Shown here: one piece after another, positions 55,993 to 64,000 of the stretch
Layout: the number at the start of each line of letters is the position of its first letter
How positions within the stretch are numbered: the first letter of the stretch is position 1
DNA from: Hymenobacter roseosalivarius DSM 11622
GTDB lineage: Bacteria; Bacteroidota; Bacteroidia; Cytophagales; Hymenobacteraceae
DNA: 64,000 nucleotides
NCBI RefSeq assembly: GCF_900176135.1
Contig: NZ_FWWW01000058.1
Location: forward strand, 1 to 64,000
Direction of reading: 5' to 3'
Position numbers and translations under genes: made by a program
Notes under the pieces: model-generated
What the model saw: the letters and a program-made list of their open reading frames with translations, nothing else
What the model was told of the DNA's origin: nothing
Databases searched by the model: none

Positions 55993-57669
55993 CTATGGTA
56001 CCGCCGCCGGGAGCAGAAGCGGTGCGAGGAGCAGGTAGCCGCGAGCCAGGTGCGTAAAGGCTGCGACCTGCTGCTGCTGCCAGCGCTCATCGTGCCCTAG
56101 TTCCGCTGCCAGCAGCGCCGCTACTGTGGGGGCCATCCGGATAGCGGCCTTTGCGTCGAGGAACAGCACCCGCACCCGGCGGGCTAGCACGTCTTCTACG
56201 GTGCGGGCCATCTCGTAGCGCGCCGCCCAGACCACCTCGGCCTGGAGGAATTCGAGCTTCTCGTCCAGCTTTCCGCCCAAGGTAGGCTGGAGCTGAATTA
56301 ACTCGAGTAGGGCGGGCTGGTCGCTGCCGTACACCGAGAGGTGATGGCGGCGGTCAGACGTGGCCAAGGCGCCGTGAATGGGCAAGGTCGCCGTTTGGCT
56401 AGCAGCCGGCACGAGCTTGCCCAAGCTGATGGCTGTATCCACCGTGTCCTGGCCCATGCGGCGGTACGTCGTCCACTTGCCCCCCGTAATGGTGATTAGG
56501 CTCGTTTCCGAAACCAGAATCTTGTGAGAGCGCGAGATTTCCTTGGTTTTCTGCGAGCTGCCTTGCGGCGCCGCCAGCGGCCGCAGCCCGGCAAATACGC
56601 TCCGCACGTCGCTGCGCTGCGGGGCACGAGTGAGGTAACGGGCGGCCGTGCGCAGTAGGAAGGCAATTTCAGCCTCCTGGGCGCGCGGCTCGGCGCTGGT
56701 CTCGTTCACCGGCGTATCCGTCGTTCCCAGCAGCACGCGCCCCTGCCAGGGCATGGCAAAGAGCACGCGCCCGTCGTCCGTGCGGGGAATCAGCAGCGCG
56801 GCCTCGCCGGGCATAAAGGACTGATCCAGCACCAAATGCACCCCCTGGCTGGGGCGCACCAGCTTCGGGACTCCGGGCTGGTCCAGCTGCCGTATTTCGT
56901 CGACAAAGATGCCGGTAGCATTGACCACGACGGTACCCCGCACCTCATAGCGACGGCCTGTTTCCTCGTCAGTGGCCCGCACGCCGCACACGCTGCCCTG
57001 CTCATCTTTGAGCAGGCCGCGCACGGCGCAGTGGTTGAGCAGCGTACCGCCGAGCTCCACGGCTGTTTGCGCCAGATTGATGGCTAGGCGGGCATCGTCA
57101 AACTGCCCGTCGTGGTAGAGCACCCCGCCTTGTAAGCCGTCGGCCTGGAGGTTGCCTACCCGCTGTAGCGTTTCCTGTTTGCTCAGCTGCCGGGCGGCTC
57201 CCAGGCTGTGCTTGCCGGCCAGCAGGTCATACAGGGTCAGGCCGAGCGTGTAGAATGCGTGGCTCCACCACGAGTAGGTCGGAATAATAAAGGCCTGGTT
57301 CAACACCAGGTGCGGGGCGTTGCGCAGCAGCAGGCCGCGCTCAACCAGCGCCTCGCGCACCAACCCCACCTCGCCCTGGGCCAGGTAGCGCACGCCGCCG
57401 TGCACCAGCTTGGTGCTACGGCTGCTCGTGCCTTTGGCGTAGTCCTCCTGCTCGAGTAAGAGCGTCTTATAGCCCCGGCTGAGGCTGTCGAGGGCCACTC
57501 CGAGTCCGGTTGCCCCACCCCCAATGACAATCACATCCCAGGGGGGCTGGCTCGCTAGGCGGGCCAGCAGCGTCGCGCGGGTAAACGCGGCCGCGCGGAG
57601 GGCGGTCTGCCGAGCATTCGTTTGCTCGGGCTGTGATGGTTTGAAAAAGACACTCGTTTGGGGACGCAC
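55993..57669 (-). CDS. glpD: Aerobic glycerol-3-phosphate dehydrogenase
   Basis: A 558-residue FAD enzyme oxidising glycerol-3-phosphate to dihydroxyacetone phosphate and feeding electrons to quinone at the inner membrane. The FAD-binding V-I-G-G-G-A-T-G-L-G is at about residues 47-56. K-L-V-H-G-G-V-R-Y-L and T-I-T-G-G-K-W-T-T-Y-R are diagnostic for the GlpD family, and the DAO_C domain is present at the end. The ATG at 57669 gives a short N-terminal extension. It ends in TAG, showing that TAG works as a normal stop here. Confidence 0.93.
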   Translation of the reverse strand: MRPQTSVFFKPSQPEQTNARQTALRAAAFTRATLLARLASQPPWDVIVIGGGATGLGVALDSLSRGYKTLLLEQEDYAKGTSSRSTKLVHGGVRYLAQGEVGLVREALVERGLLLRNAPHLVLNQAFIIPTYSWWSHAFYTLGLTLYDLLAGKHSLGAARQLSKQETLQRVGNLQADGLQGGVLYHDGQFDDARLAINLAQTAVELGGTLLNHCAVRGLLKDEQGSVCGVRATDEETGRRYEVRGTVVVNATGIFVDEIRQLDQPGVPKLVRPSQGVHLVLDQSFMPGEAALLIPRTDDGRVLFAMPWQGRVLLGTTDTPVNETSAEPRAQEAEIAFLLRTAARYLTRAPQRSDVRSVFAGLRPLAAPQGSSQKTKEISRSHKILVSETSLITITGGKWTTYRRMGQDTVDTAISLGKLVPAASQTATLPIHGALATSDRRHHLSVYGSDQPALLELIQLQPTLGGKLDEKLEFLQAEVVWAARYEMARTVEDVLARRVRVLFLDAKAAIRMAPTVAALLAAELGHDERWQQQQVAAFTHLARGYLLLAPLLLPAAVP

Positions 57670-57681
57670 TAGGATACCGGT

Positions 57682-57975
57682 TTAAAGATGGTATGTCGGG
57701 GGGTATACACCAAGAGCCCCAGTAGGGCGAGCAACCCCGTCCGCAGCCCCAAGCCATCGCCCGCCCGAGGTTGTGGTAAACCAATAATACACATTTGCCG
57801 GGGGGAGCACCATCGACGCGAAGTCCAGCAAAAAGGCGAAGCGCCTCGACTTTAACCTCGTGGGTTTCCGTGTCCCCTCACAGGCCGGGCAGCGAAAGAC
57901 AGGCAGATGGTTGGCTGGGCTCGTTTGCCACCGGGTAAAGCGCTGGTGGCACCGGAGGCAGGTAGCGGGCGGCAT
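57682..57975 (-). CDS. Small zinc-ribbon protein, possibly frameshifted
   Basis: The 97-residue frame starts M-P-P-A-T-C-L-R-C-H and has a second C-P-A-C pair, forming a C4 zinc ribbon, then a hydrophobic segment (F-A-F-L-L-D-F-A-S-M-V-L). After about residue 70 the frame looks poor, whereas a neighbouring frame gives a good membrane helix (L-R-T-G-L-L-A-L-L-G-L-L-V-Y-T). A one-base slip near 57765 would give a normal membrane protein. It stops 12 bases upstream of glpD. Function unknown. Confidence 0.5.
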   Translation of the reverse strand: MPPATCLRCHQRFTRWQTSPANHLPVFRCPACEGTRKPTRLKSRRFAFLLDFASMVLPPANVYYWFTTTSGGRWLGAADGVARPTGALGVYPPTYHL

Positions 57976-58382
57976 AGCAACCGAGCAGGAGGGGGGCTAG
58001 TAGGTGAATGGACACGGAAAAGGTACACTGTTGGCAATTTGCCTAGCTCTAATAGTCATACAATTGCCGCATCCAAGCGACTCAGGCGAGTCGCCCCTGA
58101 CGCTTGGAGCAGGCTGCCCCCTTGCGTCAGCCGCCCAAATATGATAATAAGGTGCTAAAAGGGAGGATTAGCTAGCTGTCTCGCGGACTCGGCAGGTGGG
58201 TATACGAGAGCAGGGCTATCATTTCTTAAAGGAAGAATCCATAAAGTTTATAATCATCCAACTAATGTAATTTTTTAAATAATTATTTTAACTCATAAAT
58301 TTTTATGTTAAATGAAATGTTCGTAAATTAGTATAGCAGCTGCAACAAATATTTTTTCACTCAACACTTAACACTTACCAAA
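57976..58382. other. Upstream region of the peptide cluster
   Basis: No gene is seen. From about 58220 to 58380 the DNA is very AT-rich and should hold the promoter of the precursor gene, but no clear Bacteroidota -33/-7 pair could be fixed. Like most genes here, the precursor lacks a Shine-Dalgarno site. Confidence 0.4.
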
Positions 58383-58559
58383 ATGATCACGTTAGAAAAT
58401 CTTGTATCCGACCTGCAAATGACGCACGTCGATTTAGTAGTAGGTGGAACCTTTCCTCCATGCGGCAGCAACAGTAACAGCCGCAGCAAAAAAAACAAGC
58501 GCAGCAAAAAAAACAAGCGCAGTCATTCTAGGAGCCGGAGCAATAGCTGCGGCTGCTAG
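58383..58559 (+). CDS. Double-glycine precursor peptide with a Ser/Lys/Arg-rich core
   Basis: A 58-codon gene (ATG 58383, TAG 58557-58559). The leader M-I-T-L-E-N-L-V-S-D-L-Q then D-L-V-V-G-G is a typical double-glycine export leader. The predicted 36-residue core has T-F-P-P-C at its start, ten Ser, six Lys and five Arg, two tandem S-K-K-N-K-R units and an S-R-S-R-S-N-S stretch ending in C-G-C. The core is strongly basic, with three Cys. Downstream genes supply a kinase, a C39-peptidase exporter, an adaptor and an outer-membrane channel. This supports a ribosomally made, modified and exported peptide. It resembles no RiPP core I can name. Confidence 0.8.
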   Translation: MITLENLVSDLQMTHVDLVVGGTFPPCGSNSNSRSKKNKRSKKNKRSHSRSRSNSCGC

Positions 58560-58571
58560 TAAGCTAAGATT

Positions 58572-58612
58572 ATGCAATACAATCTAGGATAGAATATAGG
58601 AATGTATTGCAT
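58572..58612 (+). promoter_or_regulatory. Stem-loop after the precursor gene
   Basis: A perfect 10-bp stem (58572-58581 with 58603-58612) starts 12 bases after the precursor stop. It has no T tail and may stabilise the short message. Confidence 0.55.
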
Positions 58613-58620
58613 TAATTAAA

Positions 58621-58670
58621 CAAAAGCTGGAAAAGCGGTATCCATTCTGTTTTTCCAGCTTTTGGTTTCT
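58621..58670 (+). terminator. Terminator/attenuator after the precursor gene
   Basis: A 14-bp stem (58621-58634 with 58651-58664) with a 16-base loop and a short T-rich tail. It lies before the kinase gene, so it can give much precursor message and less readthrough into the enzyme and export genes. That ratio is the common need of peptide clusters. Confidence 0.75.
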
Positions 58671-58894
58671 TACATGTTGGCTATTTGAGTAGGGACTTAA
58701 TTCTGTGCCTCTGTACTATGCTAAGCCTTAAGAGTAAAATCAGATACAGGTACTGCACCTCAAACTGAGTTTGTAGTAACCGTGGCGATATGACTTGGAA
58801 TTGAGGCTCACCTCCCTACTTACCAAGATACAGCTCGATCAAGCTATTGATGCTTGCCCCGCTATTCCCACAATATTTTCAATCTTATGCTATC

Positions 58895-60061
58895 ATGACA
58901 GCCCGACGATTTTACCTTTCAAAAGGGGTAAGCGTGCATGAGCACAATGATAATTTCTACATTGAAACTATCACAGAGGAGTTTAAAATCAATCGGACAA
59001 TTGCCACCTTCCTAGGGCTATTAAATGAACCTAAAACGCCTCAGGAACTTGTACAGGGATTACAAGACCTAACACAGGGCGCAAGTACTGATGTCATTGA
59101 GCCTTTGGTTTCTAAGTTCCTTAAAGACATGTACCGGCTTGAGGTTGTGCGTAAGGAAGGGGATACAGATATAGTGGCTTTAACCCCAAATTACCAATCT
59201 GGGGCACAAATTGGCCAATACCTTATTACCGATTTATTGTCCCAGCATAATCGATATGTACAGCTCTACCGGGCCACTGACTGCGAATCTGGTGAATTGG
59301 TGGTACTGAAAATGTTTTCCTATTCACTGGAGAGCATAGGCAATGATACCCGTCTGGCGAAGGGCTTTCGGCAGTTCCAGCAAGAGTTTGATATTATGCG
59401 TGCGCTGCCTGCTCACCCGAACATTTGCGCCCTAAAAGCCTATCATACGGAGCCATATCCTTACGCCGTCCTAGAATATCTGCTAGGCAAATCGTTGTCC
59501 GAATGCGCACAGCATGACACTATCATCGAGGACAGCAAAGCCCATTTAGCCACTCAGATTCTGTCATCATTAGCCCACATCCACGCTAATGGAATTGTGC
59601 ATGGCGATATTCACTCCCACAATTTTATGGTGAATGCAGATCATGTTACCATGATTGACTTTGGTTTCTCGTACCGGGTTGGCGTCTCAGAGCAAGAGCA
59701 GCATATCAATTGTGGCGGAGTACCAACTTATCTGGCGCCAGAACGCATCAAGCAGCACAATTATGACTTCAGTAAGCAGGCAGCCGATTTCCGGGCGGAA
59801 GTCTATCAAATAGCACTCGTGCTTTTCAAGCTCTATTATAAAGAATTGCCATTTGATGGGGAAACCTGGCTAGAACGTGCTGCCTCTATCACCACCTATG
59901 ATTTTGGCCAACATCTAAGCCCCTCTGTTCCCCATGAGGCGGTGTTGGTGCGCGCACTACAGAAAGGCCCTAACGAGCGGTATGCATCCGGCCAAGAACT
60001 ACTGGCATCGTGGCAGCAAGCCATAGACATCGAAAGTTCGGTGGTAGTGGAGTCAAGATAG
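58895..60061 (+). CDS. PqqD/RRE-like domain fused to a protein kinase
   Basis: About 388 residues from the ATG at 58895; upstream starts at 58847/58850 add 15-16 residues. Residues 1-100 (F-Y-L-S-K-G-V-S-V, L-L-N-E-P-K-T-P-Q-E-L-V) look like a PqqD-type winged helix, the fold that binds RiPP leaders. A protein kinase follows: Lys 139 in V-L-K-M-F, H-G-D-I-H-S-H-N near 236-243, D-F-G at 255-257 and Y-L-A-P-E-R. H-G-D in place of H-R-D is also typical of the kinase part of class III/IV lanthipeptide synthetases. It probably phosphorylates Ser of the precursor. No lyase or cyclase domain is present. Confidence 0.8.
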   Translation: MTARRFYLSKGVSVHEHNDNFYIETITEEFKINRTIATFLGLLNEPKTPQELVQGLQDLTQGASTDVIEPLVSKFLKDMYRLEVVRKEGDTDIVALTPNYQSGAQIGQYLITDLLSQHNRYVQLYRATDCESGELVVLKMFSYSLESIGNDTRLAKGFRQFQQEFDIMRALPAHPNICALKAYHTEPYPYAVLEYLLGKSLSECAQHDTIIEDSKAHLATQILSSLAHIHANGIVHGDIHSHNFMVNADHVTMIDFGFSYRVGVSEQEQHINCGGVPTYLAPERIKQHNYDFSKQAADFRAEVYQIALVLFKLYYKELPFDGETWLERAASITTYDFGQHLSPSVPHEAVLVRALQKGPNERYASGQELLASWQQAIDIESSVVVESR

Positions 60062-60123
60062 ACTCTCAACGAAAGCACCCCTAAGCTACATGCTGCACAC
60101 CAGCCTATTCCACCCTGATTCCT

Positions 60124-62523
60124 ATGGTAGACTGTCAACTAAAGAACAATGACTGCGGCATAAGCGCAGTTAAAACCATCTTTAATATTTTCGATCAGGA
60201 CGTTAGTCGAAAGTATATACAGCAGAACATCTTTTTAGATGAGAAGGGCTCAAGCCTAACCGATCTACAGAATTTCCTGCAGCGGCATGAGTTTGCCACA
60301 AACCTGCGTGTACTCGATATAAATGCTATTCAATTCAAGCCTTCTGCCTGGCAGGAGCTGTTTCCTTTTATCATGCCTATCGTGCACGCCAATGGTCTGC
60401 ACTATGTGGTAGTGGATAAAATGAAAAGCTCTAAGCTGCGGGTGCTCGATCCGGCAAAAGCGAATGAGTATTATGTGACAGTATCTGAACTGAAGAAGAT
60501 GGCCTACTTCAGCAAGAGCTATTGGGACCTGATTCAAATGGAGCAAAAGTTAATGCTGCTCTGTACCCAAGAACTGGCCCTCTACAGCGTCAAGCTTGAA
60601 CAAGCGCTAACTACCAATGACGCTAGCACACTATTTAATAAGCTCACGTACTTCACCTATCTCAAAGAGAACTTTGGGTTGAGGGACAAAGAGGCTGAGC
60701 AAAAATTTTTACACGATCTTCTTTTTAATCAGGATGCCGGTGCACTGCCCAAGCATTTTCGGTCGCTCAAGGATGCTGAAACCCGCATGATGCTTCAGGC
60801 GCCCATCATATTAACAGTCGCGCTGAAGCCATCCAAGCCGCGGCCCGAAGAGGTACTACCCGATGCAGCTAAGCCCGAACAAAGTCCCTATCTAACTCTG
60901 CTACAAGAACTTGGTCGCAATCGCCAAATTTGGTACATCTACATTTTCGCGGCGCTATTTTCTGCAATGACAGCCCAATTGGCTGTATTCACCGGCCAAA
61001 TACTGATTGACTATATTCTGCCTTCTTACCAGCTGAATACGCTCGTTGTATTTGCTATTGGCCTAGGGGTATTCAAGCTCTTCGACCTGGCCACTAGTCT
61101 AAATGTGGCCTTTGTGGGTATCCACATGGGTAATATTCTGGACAAGTACTTTCTAACCCGCTTTGACGAGAAGCTAAATCAATACTCTCTTCCTTTTATT
61201 CAGTCCTTCAAGCGTGGAGACCTGACCGAAAGAATGAGCGATGCCTTCAAACTGAAGGGGTTTTTTTTGCGCTTTTTCACCAGAATCATTGTCGACGTAT
61301 TTGTATCGATCTACTCGCTCGCTATTCTCTTCTACATAAATGCTAAGCTTACCCTGATTGTCTGTGCCGTAATGGCGGCATTTTATGTGTGGTTTCGCTT
61401 GGTAACACCTACGCTCAAACGAAATGAGCGGTTGCGCTTTCTGCGTAAGTCTGAATTCTTCACGAAGATGATTGAAAAGCTGGATGGCATTCAAGTACTG
61501 AAGTCGTTCCGCATCGAAGAAACCTACTCGCGCAAACTACTGCAAATCGTGAATCAACTGCTTAACGTGCAGTTAACCAACAAGTACGTTGACCTAGTCA
61601 ACGTCGCAGTGATATCCGTCATCTCTCTGATAGCATCACTGCTGATCATCGTAGCATTAACCAAAACAGCTATTCAGTCTAATGCCATTTCGCTAGGACA
61701 AATCATTACCTACATAGCGCTATCCGAACGGGTATTTTCCGCATTGCGTGGTATTCTATCTGAGAACCTAACTCTGCAGGAAAATGAGGTAGTGCTCAGA
61801 CGTTATTTGGATTTTGAGGATGCTTCTGCCACTCGGCCGTCAACTGGTGGTATTGATAAGTTTACGATTACTAGTCTGGCTCTCCAAGATCTAGGATTTG
61901 GCTACAACCCTCAGAATCTAGTTCTGCATGACGTTTCATTAGAGGCTGAACTCGGCGATAAAATCCGCATAGAAGGACAGAATGGTTCAGGAAAAACCAC
62001 CCTGAGCAAAGTCCTGACGGGGCTTTATGAGCCAGCGTCTGGCCGGATGATGCTTAATGACACAGATCGACGATTCTTCGATCAGGAGAAAGTCAAGGAG
62101 AAGCTAGTGCTTGTTACCAACGAGGATATCCTATTTAATGATACCATCGAGTTTAACATCGCTTTTGGCCGCAAAGTATCGCCAACTCGCATCATGCAAA
62201 TGGCCAAAAAAATTGGTTTATATGATTTTATCGCTAGTAAAGAAGAGGGACTAGGCTTCCTCATCAATGAAAATGGCCGCAACCTGTCTACTGGTCAGCG
62301 CAAAAAGATTTTGCTATTACGCGGGCTTTTCTCCTCTGCTGACGTGCTAATTCTGGACGAAGTGCTTTCAGGAATTGACGCGGAATCGCGTGTTCAAATT
62401 GAAGGCTTACTGGATGAATTTACTAACAAAATTCTGATCGTGATTTCGCATGAGCCTATAGATTATATCCGTTTCACTAAGCACTACTACCTAGACCATG
62501 GAACATTCGTCGTACCAGCCTAA
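60124..62523 (+). CDS. Peptidase-containing ABC exporter (C39)
   Basis: A 799-residue inner-membrane exporter. The N-terminal C39 peptidase has Gln5, Cys11 (N-N-D-C-G), His93 (L-H-Y-V-V-V-D) and Asp109 (V-L-D-P), so it should cut after the double glycine. Five to six membrane helices span about residues 270-560. The nucleotide-binding domain has Walker A G-Q-N-G-S-G-K-T at 618-625, signature L-S-T-G-Q at 721-725, D-V-L-I-L-D-E at 740-746 and His776. All active positions are kept. It starts 62 bases after the kinase gene and overlaps the HlyD gene. Confidence 0.92.
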   Translation: MVDCQLKNNDCGISAVKTIFNIFDQDVSRKYIQQNIFLDEKGSSLTDLQNFLQRHEFATNLRVLDINAIQFKPSAWQELFPFIMPIVHANGLHYVVVDKMKSSKLRVLDPAKANEYYVTVSELKKMAYFSKSYWDLIQMEQKLMLLCTQELALYSVKLEQALTTNDASTLFNKLTYFTYLKENFGLRDKEAEQKFLHDLLFNQDAGALPKHFRSLKDAETRMMLQAPIILTVALKPSKPRPEEVLPDAAKPEQSPYLTLLQELGRNRQIWYIYIFAALFSAMTAQLAVFTGQILIDYILPSYQLNTLVVFAIGLGVFKLFDLATSLNVAFVGIHMGNILDKYFLTRFDEKLNQYSLPFIQSFKRGDLTERMSDAFKLKGFFLRFFTRIIVDVFVSIYSLAILFYINAKLTLIVCAVMAAFYVWFRLVTPTLKRNERLRFLRKSEFFTKMIEKLDGIQVLKSFRIEETYSRKLLQIVNQLLNVQLTNKYVDLVNVAVISVISLIASLLIIVALTKTAIQSNAISLGQIITYIALSERVFSALRGILSENLTLQENEVVLRRYLDFEDASATRPSTGGIDKFTITSLALQDLGFGYNPQNLVLHDVSLEAELGDKIRIEGQNGSGKTTLSKVLTGLYEPASGRMMLNDTDRRFFDQEKVKEKLVLVTNEDILFNDTIEFNIAFGRKVSPTRIMQMAKKIGLYDFIASKEEGLGFLINENGRNLSTGQRKKILLLRGLFSSADVLILDEVLSGIDAESRVQIEGLLDEFTNKILIVISHEPIDYIRFTKHYYLDHGTFVVPA

Positions 62524-63730
62524 TAATATAGCTATCAGGCTGATTAAGGTGTTTTGTGGCCTGCTGATCGGCTTTCTAGTCATCTTTCTTGGTTTATTAT
62601 TCTTCTTGCATATCAATGAGACCATTGATTTTAAAGAGGGAGAGATTTACTCTCGCAACCCACAATCCGTAATTCGTACGCCAACTGATGTACGTGTGCT
62701 GAAGGTGCTAGTGCAGGAAGGTGATAATGTTAGTCAGGGCGATACACTGTTCGTACTGGAAAACAAACGTGTAGAATATGACTATGCAACAACGCGGGAA
62801 GAAGTTGGGCTGACAGAAAACAAAATCGCTGTTGCCGAACGGATGTTAGCATACACACGGGAGCGACGCGCTACGTTGGAGCGTCTGCGCAATATCCAAG
62901 AACAGACCTACAACGCCGACCGCCAGCAAATTGAGCGCGAGATGCGCACGCTGGCCGCGGCAAGAGGTTATGCTGAACAGCAAAGTGCAATCAGTAAGGA
63001 TCAGTATCGAACCGACTCTCTTCTCTATGCCCAAAAGGCACTGTCCCGCCTCGAAGCTGTTGAATCGAAAAGCCGTAGCCTGCTCAAACGCAAGGAGGCG
63101 GCGGAGACACGCGCCTCCTATGAGGAGAAGCGTGCTCGTCTGACTAGTCTTTTACAGAATTACAAGCAGCAGATCACGACCCTAGACATTGATTTAAATT
63201 CGCTGCAACAAGACGAACAGGCGAAGCAGCGTGAATTGCTGGATCTGCGTTCTCAGCTTTCCAGCAAGCGTAACTCAGCAGTAGTATTAGGCGACGCGGC
63301 TAACCAACTAATTGTACGGGCACCAGTTGCGGGCAACGTTATTAATATATATAACGACCGACAAAAAACGGAACTGCTCGATCGAAATCAGCCCTTGGCA
63401 GTAATTGCCCCCCACCAAGAGCAATTCTACGCAAAGGTCATTTTGCCCGAGCGAGAACTGGCCTACGTACGACTCGGCCAGCCTGTGAATTTGAAGATTA
63501 ATGCCTATTACCACTACCAGTACGGGGCTATTCGCGGGCGGGTATCATTTATCTCACCATCGAATGTAAATGATCAGTTTTTTACCATCGTCCAACTAAC
63601 CGGCCGTCCTCGCTTTCCTCTCAAAGCTGGCTATAAGCTTAAAGGTGAGATAATTACTAATCAGTATACTCTACTCCGATACGGAGTGAAAAAGTTATTC
63701 GATAAAATCGACACCTACGATGCGGTCTAA
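62498..63730 (+). CDS. HlyD-family membrane fusion protein
   Basis: A 410-residue adaptor joining the inner-membrane exporter to the outer-membrane channel. There is one N-terminal membrane helix (I-K-V-F-C-G-L-L-I-G-F-L-V-I-F-L), a lipoyl half-motif (T-P-T-D-V-R-V-L-K-V), a long coiled coil (about residues 95-255, rich in R, E and Q), the second lipoyl half (R-A-P-V-A-G-N-V) and a beta-barrel end. It overlaps the exporter gene by 26 bases and the next gene by 11, so all are co-translated. Confidence 0.9.
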   Translation: MEHSSYQPNNIAIRLIKVFCGLLIGFLVIFLGLLFFLHINETIDFKEGEIYSRNPQSVIRTPTDVRVLKVLVQEGDNVSQGDTLFVLENKRVEYDYATTREEVGLTENKIAVAERMLAYTRERRATLERLRNIQEQTYNADRQQIEREMRTLAAARGYAEQQSAISKDQYRTDSLLYAQKALSRLEAVESKSRSLLKRKEAAETRASYEEKRARLTSLLQNYKQQITTLDIDLNSLQQDEQAKQRELLDLRSQLSSKRNSAVVLGDAANQLIVRAPVAGNVINIYNDRQKTELLDRNQPLAVIAPHQEQFYAKVILPERELAYVRLGQPVNLKINAYYHYQYGAIRGRVSFISPSNVNDQFFTIVQLTGRPRFPLKAGYKLKGEIITNQYTLLRYGVKKLFDKIDTYDAV

Positions 63731-64000
63731 TGGTTGGGCTTTTTTGGTCTTTATTGTGTTGCTCCTTATAGTCCGTCAGGGCAAAGGGCAGCAGGTGCTT
63801 CCCTATGAAGACTGCGTAAAACGGGCATTACAGCAGAACCTACTGATGAAAAGGGCGCTCCTCGACCTAGAAGCCTCTACTGTGCGTCTGAAGACTCAGA
63901 AAGCAGATATGTTGCCGAGGCTCAATGGCTCCTTGCGCAACAATAATTCCGTAGGCAGAAGTGTCGATCCACTAACGAATGAGTTTATCAACCGTAAGTT
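63720..64000 (+). CDS. TolC-family outer-membrane protein (partial)
   Basis: The ATG at 63720 opens a frame running off the window: a signal peptide (A-F-L-V-F-I-V-L-L-L-I-V), then Y-E-D-C-V-K-R-A-L-Q-Q-N and M-L-P-R-L-N-G-S, followed by G-R-S-V-D-P-L-T-N-E-F. These are the start and first periplasmic helix of TolC-like channels of type I export systems. It overlaps the HlyD gene by 11 bases and completes a three-part exporter. About 93 residues are visible. Confidence 0.85.
   Translation, partial: MRSNGWAFLVFIVLLLIVRQGKGQQVLPYEDCVKRALQQNLLMKRALLDLEASTVRLKTQKADMLPRLNGSLRNNNSVGRSVDPLTNEFINRK

Noticed and set aside
58484-58526. Short tandem repeat in the precursor gene as a CRISPR-like array
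   Set aside because: Only two units, in frame and coding (S-K-K-N-K-R twice), with no spacers.

Overview
The window reads as a chromosomal segment of a Hymenobacter-like member of the Bacteroidota. It has a SusC/SusD locus with a FecR and ECF sigma pair, a GH97/GH130 glycan module, IS families common in Cytophagales, almost no Shine-Dalgarno sites and high-GC core genes. It is mostly accessory DNA: restriction systems, a DISARM-related operon, toxin-antitoxin-like genes, many broken insertion sequences and a peptide-export cluster. This assignment is inference from gene content.

Layout. 0-0.5 kb: a broken BRCT gene. 0.65-7.5 kb: an intact type I restriction-modification set (hsdM, hsdS, hsdR) followed by a YgjP-like metallopeptidase. 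7.9-9.8 kb: a phage-like RecA-type ATPase and a DUF3871 gene. 9.8-13 kb: AT-rich minus-strand small genes (HicAB-like pair, a 57-aa ORF, a PIN-like toxin with a DUF433 antitoxin), then a frameshifted IS1595-type transposase cutting another gene. 13.1-24.4 kb: a tight five-gene minus-strand operon with a DrmA-type helicase and a DrmB-type DUF1998 protein beside three proteins I do not recognise. No methyltransferase or phospholipase-D protein is present. 24.4-26.7 kb: non-coding DNA with hairpins and repeats, one small gene and tRNA-Met. 27.0-32.4 kb: a second type I system whose hsdM has three in-frame stops and whose hsdR has two frameshifts and a changed Walker A, while hsdS is intact. 32.3-33.7 kb: a MITE and IS3/ISKra4 remnants.

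33.7-48.4 kb, all minus strand: a polysaccharide utilisation locus. An ECF sigma factor and FecR control an STN-type SusC. SusD, a LamG lipoprotein, GH130, GH97 (SusB-like), a FucP-type sugar symporter and a ROK kinase follow, then a cupin sugar-phosphate isomerase broken by two amber codons. 48.4-55.3 kb: a mobile-element graveyard with two MITE types, an IS110 with a probable bridge-RNA region, an IS1182, a frameshifted YhcG nuclease, a YD-repeat remnant and an amber-interrupted serine recombinase. 56.0-57.7 kb: glpD.

58.4-64 kb: a peptide cluster that I consider the best candidate for an undescribed system, together with the DrmAB operon. It has a 58-aa precursor (double-glycine leader; Ser/Lys/Arg-rich core ending C-G-C), two hairpins, a protein kinase with a PqqD/RRE-like N-terminus, a C39-peptidase ABC exporter, a HlyD adaptor and the start of a TolC protein. 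The order suggests a made, kinase-modified, leader-cleaved and exported peptide. No lanthipeptide lyase or cyclase is seen, although the window ends inside the tolC gene.

Nonsense codons in the accessory genes are mostly TAG, often where homologues carry glutamine. Ordinary C-to-T decay is the simplest reading, because TAG is also used as a normal stop here.
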